Source: Prorocentrum cordatum (Eukaryota > Sar > Dinophyceae > Prorocentrales > Prorocentraceae). From it: a DNA stretch of 64,000 nt. The DNA is taken from NCBI GenBank assembly GCA_963575745.1, contig CAUYUJ010015943.1, positions 18,501-82,500 of the forward strand, in the 5' to 3' direction. Position numbers and translations under genes: made by a program. A model generated the notes under the pieces. It was given only the letters and a program-made list of their open reading frames with translations, was not told the DNA's origin and searched no databases. Position 1 is the first letter of the stretch. The number at the start of each line of letters is the position of its first letter. Below are positions 1 through 10,300 of the stretch, piece by piece.

Positions 1-60
1 CTCCTCCCCCTCCTCCCCCCCCCTCCTCCTCCTCTCCTCTTCCTCCTCCTCCTCCTCGGA
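1..60. repeat. (TCC)n low-complexity tract
   Basis: Almost pure CTC/TCC triplets broken by short C runs. The following 60-330 is GACGACG- and GGGAGG-rich DNA with no convincing coding signal. Confidence 0.8.
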
Positions 61-330
61 CGAGGACAGGGGCGACGACGGCGGCGTCGGCGCCCAGGGC
101 GACGAGGACGACGACGACGGGAGAACGACGACGGCGCGGAGGGCAGCATTCGCGGCCTCGGCCGCCGCGCCCAGCAGCCTGCGCGGCGGAGGGGGGAATG
201 GGGAGGTATAGGTATAGGGGGAGAGGGAGGAAGGGGGAGTGGAGGTATAGGCATAGGGGAGGAGGGTAGAGGGGACAGGAAAGACCGAGACATCTTTCCC
301 GCCGATCGGGCCCCGATGGGGCCGTCGGAG

Positions 331-478
331 CGACCCGTATGCGAGCCAGATCGAGAAGCGCCCGCAGTGGTTCGTTGAGAAGAATCCTCCGGCAGCAAAG
401 ATGCAGGCGGAGGTCGAGGGGAAGACGGGGAAGAAGGCGAAGAAGCCGACCGCAGGTGGCGACGAGTCCGCCTCCTGA
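331..478 (+). CDS. Possible terminal exon of an unknown gene
   Basis: From 332 the sequence reads in one frame to a TGA at 476-478, beginning DPYASQIEKRPQWFVEKN and ending in a Lys-rich tail and GGDESAS. Composition is ordinary mixed coding, unlike the surrounding homopolymeric frames, and an AG that could serve as acceptor lies at 329-330. The frame stays open further upstream, so the exon start is uncertain. I do not recognise the protein. The rest of the gene would lie left of the window. It was chosen for amino-acid complexity and is not supported by homology. Confidence 0.4.
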
Positions 479-1592
<1,114 letters not shown>

Positions 1593-4171
1593 ATGGCCCC
1601 CAAGAAGCCGGAGCGCCGTCGCTCTTCTAAGCAGCCTCCGAGTTCCCGCCCCACGCGCCCTGCTGCCGAAGGGTCTCTCCTTCAACGCAAGCAGGACTGC
1701 ATCGCAGCGTTCAAGCAAGCGGGGTCTGACCGCCCCACGGCCGCATACAACGGGCTTGCCGAGCTGAACGCGGACGAGCTCCAGGCAACGTACGACATGC
1801 ACAAGTCCAACACGAAGAAGCTTGGCAGCGCCCTGATCCGCATGTGCGCCGCCAACCAGATCAGCTACACGCTTGATCATCACCAGCGCAGCAAGCCTAA
1901 GCGCATGGCGGTGACACATCACACCCACCAGCGGGTTCCGCACGTCTTCAGGCTGCGGACACCCAATTCATCGCCTTGGACCCGGCCTTTTGGAAGGTCC
2001 CTGTCCTCGCCGAACCCACATCACCTGACGACGGCAAGACGTACAAGCCCAGTATCAGCCTCCACGACTACGAGAGCGGTGAACGGCTGCTGCAACACCA
2101 CCTCGAGCAGGGCAAGCGAGCCACGGGTCAGCTCGCGATTGCTGTCATGGGCCCAAAAAACGACAACTACGTCGGTACCGAGCTCGCCGTCCCCGTCCTG
2201 AAGCGACACCCCAAGGCGCCCAAAGTGGTTCACACGCACGTCCCCGTGACCGTGTACCAGCTGGGCACCAAGGAGGTCGCCTGCACGGAAAAAGTAGCCG
2301 TCGCCACCATCGACCCTGCCGACCACGTATGCTGGATTCGGGCGACCATACATGAAACCGAGGCCATTGCCGCAGTCCCCTCCATGCACCAGGCCTTCGA
2401 GGACCAGTTCTCGGGAGGTGCCCCCGTGAACGGTGGTCCACGCGCCAAGGGCCCTTTTCGAGGGGACTCTGCCCCACAGGACAAGGCGCGCCAAAACCAA
2501 AAGCACAGGGAGTCCAAGAAAGACGCTCGCCGCCAGGAGCTCGATAGTCAGCTTCAGGACACCTTCAAGGCCCTCTTCCACGGCAACTTTAAAGCCGTCA
2601 CCATCCTCGAACCCTGCAAAAGCCTAGGCAGGTTTGGATCGGGCGTCGGAAAGAGGTCCCTGGCCGCCACCTTCGGCGTCAGTCTTCAAGCGGTCGACAA
2701 GGTCCTGGCGGGATCAGGGCAACTCGGTGCCACCTACGACCTCAGCAACGTAGGTGCAGACGAGCCCACCGCTGACAAGTATCAGACCGTGTGGTTCCCT
2801 GAGGACCAGCCCATCACGATGGCAGACGCGTTCCAGAAGTCGGTGGAGTTCAAGGCCCTGGGAGTCGTCAGACACGGCAAGTCAGGTCTACTGGGGATCC
2901 GTGTTCCACGGGGGTCAGACGCCGCCAAGGCTGCTGCTGTCAGCATCCGTGGATGCGAGGCTACCCTCGCCAAGACGCGCTACCGCATCACTGGCATTGC
3001 GGCACGCCACGCCACGCTGACCCAGCTCGCCAAGACTCTCACGGGCCCGTCCGTCAAATGGGACTGTGAGGTCTACCACACCGCCTGGGACCCAGCCACT
3101 GCGGCCCAGTTTGCCTTAGTGCGCGCCCATCGGCCCCCACTCACCTATACGGTGCAGGTCGCGGGGTGCCCCATCCCGTGGAGCATCACCGAGGCCCCGC
3201 TGGCTGAGGTGGTGCCGAAGCGGGACAACGTTACCATCGTCACGCCTACCACCATCACAGAGCCTGTGACGCCGCCAGCCCGTGGTGGCGGCTTTAGCCC
3301 CGCCACCGGCACACTCCTCACCAAAGCGGCCCAGAGCCCCTACCTCCACGACCTCATGACTGCCACGCCCAAAGGCAAGGGCGTCGCACCGCTCCTGACC
3401 CCCAAGGAGGAGCCTTCAGCCAAGCGCCACCGCTCCTCCAGCGGGAAACGTGACGCCACGCCGCACGCAAGGTCATCCTGCGCCCCAGGCCGCAGCTCCT
3501 CTGCACCCCCGCACGGCACGGACGGAGCCGCTGAACCGATGGCCGCCCCAGGATCAGGTGGCCATGACTCCTGGCTTGGCACGGTGGCGGCAGAAGGTGG
3601 GGGCCACACCGAAGGCGACGCTGCCACAGCCGCCGAAGTACCAGGCGACGTCGACGACGTCGAGATCCTCTCATCAGGTGATGAATACAGCGTGGCCTCC
3701 CACGAACTCAACACCTTCGGCGAGCGCTTCGCATCGGCCTCTAAACTGCCAGATGCTGCCACGACCCGCATCCAGCACATGGAACAACAGCACGAGCTGC
3801 TAGCCAACACGGTGGATAACATGCAGGTACAGCTTGCGGGCGTCCTCTCCTCCCAGGCCACACTCACGGAGCACGTTTCAGGGCTGGAACGGGGGCTTGC
3901 CACCGTCGTCACCCAGCAACAGACGGCAACCGCCGACGCCGCTGCACTGCGCGGCGACATCCAGACCCTCCTCGGGCACCTCACGGGAGGCACCATCCAC
4001 CTGCCACAAGTGGCCACCCTGGAAACTAAGAAGGAGGAAGCTGCAGCGGCCGCCGAACCCGTGGCTGCCTGCGGTTGGATCGACCAGCCAGGCCAGGTCA
4101 CCCCAGGGACGGGGCCCCCAGGGGCCGACAAAGGCAAGGACAAGGGTCGGGCCACCCAGGAACCCTATTGA
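1593..4171 (+). CDS. Retroelement ORF1 protein (frame break near 1900-1975)
   Basis: The start MAPKKPERRRSS at 1593 is in one frame and the main body, through a TGA-free stretch ending at 4171, is in another, so one base has been gained or lost between about 1900 and 1975. Joined, it is about 860 residues. The N-terminus is basic. The middle has no CCHC knuckle and no RRM that I can recognise. A segment of about 70 residues (about 3770-3990, HMEQQHELLANTVDNMQVQL onward) has heptad spacing typical of the trimerising coiled coils in LINE ORF1 proteins, and the C-terminus is Gly/Lys-rich. By position it should be the RNA-binding structural protein of the element. One of the element's hairpins (3284) encodes a GGFSP peptide inside it. 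The function is inferred from position and coiled coil, not from a recognised domain. Confidence 0.75.
3284..3307 (+). repeat. GGCT-TT-AGCC hairpin, copy 1
   Basis: Core GGCT-TT-AGCC with outer arms GGTGG and CCACC, in ORF1. It encodes GGFSP. Confidence 0.6.
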
Positions 4172-4330
4172 AGGTGCCTCAGAGAGCCCGCCTCAGCCCT
4201 CCGAGGAAGCGCCTTCAGAGGCATCTATTCCCTCTTCGCGTCGTATCTCTTTCTTGTCACCTCATGTCTGTTTTGGCAGCAGCACGCGCAAGCTATCTGG
4301 TGTAGGGACACCCGTAGTCTTGCAGGGGGC

Positions 4331-7300
4331 GTGATTGTTGCAATGTACATGAGCATTCAGGGGTATTTGAGGACGTGTGCTGACATGCAGCTTTTGGCTC
4401 ATCGCTCGCGCCGCCCGCCAGGCCTCGCCATCATGTGGCGCCTTGCCTGCAGCCTGGCCCTCCCCTCGCTTGCGGGAGCGCGCCCGTCTTCAGGCGGTGC
4501 GCCCCAGCATGGAGGAGATTTTTTCTTGCGACACGCTGAACGTGGGACGCTTTTCTACCTTTACGATGACAGCATCTACAAATACGATCACTGCACAATT
4601 TTGGACCCGATCGTGAACGGCACCGCCGCCGCGGGTCCGTGCGGCAACGGGCCGCTGGGCGCCATTGCGAGCGCCTGGCTTGAGCAGCACCAGGGGCCCT
4701 GCCCCACGCGCTGCCCCCCTGGGACTCCGACGGCTACTACGACGGCTACGGCGAGTACCAGCATGTCTCCTACGAGCACGTCCTCGTCAACTACGACACA
4801 TGCATCGCAGTCCGCCCTCAGCCTGTCCTCGACCGTCGTGCAGCACATCCTCGACGGGGCCGCCGACAAAGCCCAGGCACGCAGTGGCGGCTTCAGCCCC
4901 GCTGTCGTGCCCCGCTTTAGCCCCACGGGTCTCACTACTCCTCTGTGCGCCAGGGGCGAACCCGAGGAGGACCCCGCTTTCTGGCACCTGATGATGATCC
5001 GAGCACGGCTCATACCGTGCGCCGCGGCGTGGGCACCAGGTGAGGACCACCAGGACGTGTTCTGGGCATGGCTCGAGGACTGCGTCCCGTACATCCTGGC
5101 GACGCTCCATCTGCCACAGTACGACCACTTTTTCCAGGAGGACTCCGAGGAGAAAAACGACGGCCTGCGCCAGCGCACCGCGTTCGACATGTGCGAGGAC
5201 ATCTGGCACAGAGCAGGCCCCGACAGACAGCGCACCAACCGCAACCTCACTCGTATCCAGGGCAGCCGCGAGTACCCCACTCGCTACTTTGGCCTTCTTC
5301 TGGAATACCAGGGCGCTCGTGCCCAGCTCGTCGGCCCCGAGGCTTTCACGGCACCATTGCCGCCATACCTCTCACGGGCACACGCCTTGCTGCCAAGAGG
5401 CCTCCCTCCACCCGACCAAGACGCCCTGGCGTACCTCGCGGATGCGATCCTGCACCACCCGCCAGACATGCAGCCGCTTGTCGAGGCGGAGCTCGCCGCG
5501 GCACCGATGGAACCGCTAAACCTACCACCGCCAGCTGGCCCCCTCGCCCAGCACGCCACGTGTGACCAGCCCGCAGCCGACGCCGAACCGCCTCTGCTCC
5601 AGCACATCGCGGCCAGCGATATCAACATATCCCTGGACTCGTTCCACGCGTCGGACGATAGCCAGGACGACATGGAAACCCAGGATCGCGACGGCACGGC
5701 ACCGCCAGGTGACACGGCCCAGCGTGACCGTGACAGCGAACCCTACATAGGGCGCCCCCCGTCGCACAGCAGTCCGCCCAACAACTCGGCCCAGGCCGAC
5801 CCCAGCGCACAGCTCAACGACGCTGAAGGCGCCACTGCCGCCGACGAGACAAGCCATCCCACTGCATCGCCAGCTCTAACCAGCCCGCGCAGTGGCGGCT
5901 TCAGCCCCGCTGCAGCATTGGCTGGACCTGGACGTCTTCAGACCTCAGGTGGCAGAACCACGCCCCGCACCCTTGTCTGCCGTGCTAACGCGACTGACTC
6001 CAATTCCAGCGCCGTCGACCACTGGCAGGCTGGCATCGACAACGACCCCATCGACGACGCGAGCCCAGACGCCAGCGGCTCCTACGAGGCCCCGCACAGC
6101 GCAGCGGCCTCACGACGCTGTGGCTGTCTCATTTGCCTCTTCGTGGCCACGTATGCCATCGTGGTAGCCATGCCGTACAAGGACCAGATCGACGGGTACT
6201 TGCCGACACCGAGCCGAGACCCCAGCTACCGGCAGCGACGACGACGTGAAGCGGCGGCACCAGGCCCATCTGTGTCCACTACACCCCGACGCACAACGGC
6301 ATACAACGTCACGCCCGCCTTGTGGGGTATTCTCAAGTGGACCAGCGCCAAACTCAGAGATATCGTCTCGGGCGGAGCCAGCGCAGTCGGGTTTGGCCTC
6401 GGGGGTGTCCTGAAATGGGCCAGTGGCAAACTCGGAGCTATTGCCACTGGCGGAGTGGTGTGCGGTCTTCTTCTGGTCGGCGCCAAACTCCTCGCTCAAG
6501 GAGCCGTCGGACATGTAGGAGCCCGCATTTGTGCGCGCGCCCTGGACTCATCCACGGCCCAGTGGTGCCTCCGCTGTTGCCAACCGAGCAGGAGGCCGCG
6601 GGGTGAGGCCACACACACAATGCCGCGCACGCATCCCGACGTACCCGAATGCCAGCACGTGCACTCACTTCGACATCCGCTGCTACAGGAACACTATGCT
6701 GCTGCAGTTGCCGCCGCAGTCGCCGATGTCACCACCGCCACCACCGCCGCCATTGTCGAAGTCACTGCAGCGGTATCGCGAGCCTCGTCTGTCACACCAC
6801 GATCGACCAGCCCGTCCCCGCGAGACGGCTCCATAAGCGGCATGGCTTATGGTACCCCACCGACTCACGAAGACGCCACAGCTCAGGCCAGCGACGCCGA
6901 GGCAAGGGAACCACGTGAGCGCACCCGCGACAGCCCGTGGTCCATCTTCCGACATGCAGATGCTCGTGGTTCCTCTTCCGACACGGACACCCAACCACCA
7001 CGTCGGCGAGCACGCTATGCATCACCCGCCAGGCCCCAGGCGCCTTCAGGCCCTGGTACGCCCCACCTAGCCCTCAGGCCACCGACGCGCAACTTACGCA
7101 ACACCATCCAGCGCGACCCAGCGGTCCCCGTGCCGCCGACGAGCATCCTCAACGCCCTGTACCAAAACGGCTTTGCGCTTGGTAACAGTGGCGTGTCTAC
7201 AGAGGACATCAAAGACGCCCTGCGACTCCACGACCATCCACGATTCACCCATGATCCAACACTCCAAGCGCTGGTGCCGTGGACTGACATCATGCAGAGG

Positions 7301-10300
7301 CCCCCGAACCGACTCACTTGGGTGCTGGAAGACTCGGGCGGGAACTCAGGCGAGACGATCTTCCCCTACCTCACGTGGGACCTCCGTCAACCCACCACTG
7401 ACACGCCCACGGTCTTCTGGCACGGGACCCGCGGCGACCTTGCGGCTCGTCCCGCTTTCAACGGAGGCCACCTCCTGCCAGGCCCCCGCCGTGAAGCGAA
7501 GGGTCGAACGGCCACAAATGCTGGCCGCACGTACGTGAGTGTGCACCCGTCGCTGGCCGCGTGGCACGCAGTGCCGCCCCACCCGCCCTACAGCCTCGAA
7601 GGCGACACCCTCGCGTGGGGACCCATCGCGCTCTGGATGTGCGAGGCCACCCAACCGCCGCGCGATGAGAACTGGCGCAACTTCGTGAAAGGGGAGGCCC
7701 ATGGAGCGCGCCTCATCTACCCTCGTGTCCTGGGCCTCCTCATCCGCATGGACTGGTGTGCCCCCACGGAAGCTGCCTCCAGGTGCCGTGCCCTACCACA
7801 AGCCTATGGCATGGGCGACTGTGCGCACGCCCTCCACATCGCTGGCTACGATCATCCAGACCTCCGCGAGGCGGCTGAAGCCCGCGACCAGGAAGCCAAC
7901 ACCTGGCGCAGGCCGGACATCGCGGCAGCGTGGCCACCGCCGCAGGCACTATACTCGCCAGAGGCAGCGCGAGCATGGGCTAAACAGCACTACGACACCG
8001 AAGCCGCCACCAGGGCCGACCCCAACCAGCCCCGTCCACGCGTCTCGCTTCGCAAGCTCCAGCTGGACCCGCAGCCACTGATCGACCTGGTGTACACTGG
8101 CTTGCAAGCCGTCCCCGTGCGGGGGCAGTCCGACGCACGAGAGCCGCGCCCCAGCGGCTCCAGCCCTGGGGCCGCGTCTGGCCCACCGCGCACCTACCAG
8201 TCAGGCGCCGCCCTGGCACACAGTCCAGACCGCTCATCGACGACATCAGGAGCCGACGACCGCCGTACGCCGTCCCTCATCAGCGCGGCCGCCGCCCTCG
8301 CCCGAGGCCATGCCCGCCCACGGCGATCCGCCTCGCGTTCGTCACGGCAGAGCGGCGGAAACTCCACCTCGGACAACAGCGACATCGAGACGTGGGAGCA
8401 CATCGAGACGGAAGAGGAGCCGACCGCCTACCACGTCCTCGCCTTCCACGTCCGCGATGTGCGGGCCCGTGTCAATGCCCCTGGCATCGAGGTCTGGCTT
8501 GACCCAGGCGAGCACCATGACGGCGCCTACTTACCGTGGGGGACGACCGTCATGGGCCACCGCGTTATCGACCCTGTGGTGGCGGGTCGCGACGGCTGGG
8601 TCATCCTCCACCACGACCATGGCGATACCACTACCAAGCTCTGGGCACCGACCCAAGTCCACGTCAAGGCGGACGACACTTGGCGCACGGTCATGATCCC
8701 AGCGGACATGGGGCCCCAGTGGATCGAGCGCCATGCTGACGACGCTCGCCTCCCCGCCGAGGTGGTCCGCACTACAGGCCAGTCCTGGTTCGCCGATGTC
8801 TGGCCCTTGTGGGATCGTCCCCGACCCCACCCAGACGACCCAGGCACAAACGAGCAAGCACTCCCGCCCCTACCAGGACGCTGGTCATGCCCACAGTGCC
8901 GATTCCAATGCTGTCAGTACTGTGCGGCCCGCCGCAACACGCAGCTCGGCACCTCGGGCCAACCAACGTGCCCAGACTGCTCCCTCAGCGGACTACGTGC
9001 ACTTATGGACTGGTCCACGGACTACTCTTGCAACAGCTGGACGTGTGCGTACAGCACCGACAACAGGGACTCCGACACATGCTGCCTCTCCAGCAGGTGC
9101 CCCCATCCGCCTAGTCCGCACAGCCTGTTCGACGTCCGTGCCACAGGGATGCCTCCGCACATCCTTGCCCGCCAATACGGCAACGCGCCAGCCCAGCACG
9201 ACCTCAAGGAACCCCCCCGAGCGCCTTCAGGCCCCGGGGGGGAGCCTCCACAACCAGGCCAAGCAGGTTACCAGGGTCAATGGTATCTTCCACCGAGGCC
9301 GCGTCGCGTCCTCAAGCAGGGATTGCCCGACGGCACGAGGCGGCCACCTGGGTTCACAGGAACGGGGATGCCTGAAGATCCGTCCCCCGACCAACCGCTG
9401 TGGAGGGAAGGCTACGTGCTCTTCGGCCCCCACCAGGCCCTCAAGGAGGACTTCATCTTCAACAAAACGGTCCGCCGACCTTACTCCCTAGCCATCACCA
9501 ACATGCATAGGGATCGTGTCACAGTCAGGACCGTCTGCGAGTCTATCGCCGAGCGCATCCACACTACCCGCACCCGCTGGCGAGATGTGGTACTGTACTG
9601 GAATGCCGAGGGCGGCCCTGGGCCTCAAGCTCTCGACTACGACATGCGCCTCTGCGACGCCATGGTGAGCCGTGCCACGACCGAAGCCGAGCTGAACCAC
9701 GACCGCAGCAACCGTGGTAGTTTCTGTCTCTACGGACCAGCGCACCAGCGAGCTGTGAACATCACGGTGCTTCCCGAGCCGCAGAACATTGACTACGTGG
9801 AGCATGTGCGGCGATACTCACCCGTCGGGGCGACCTACCCAGACCACGCCTTCGAGCACGTCTATGAGGACTGGCGGCGGCCCGACGTGCCCACCATCCT
9901 CCCCGACACCCGTCCGCTCTCGAGAGCCGACCAGCAGCGCTACCAACAGCACCTGCAGCGCACCCAGCAGCGCGACCAACGCGACGCAGGTCAGCCGAGC
10001 ACGCCACGCAACCGCTCCCCCGCGCGCGTCCCGACAGGCGACAGCACGGTGTACGGCGGGGGTGCCGCCTACCACCGTGGCCCCATTGGCGCCAGGCCCG
10101 CGGCGGCAGGAGCAGCCGCCTCCAGCTACGGCCATGCCCCCCACGCCAGGGTGCACCCAGCGGTCATCGGCTACCCGCGTGCACTCGTGCAGGCTCCCCC
10201 ACGGGCCACCTCGCCCGTGCCTGGGTCCACGCGTGCCTGGGGCCTTTACCCAGGCCGCCACGACAGCACCCCCAGCAACCAGCCCGCAGTGGTAACCCCT

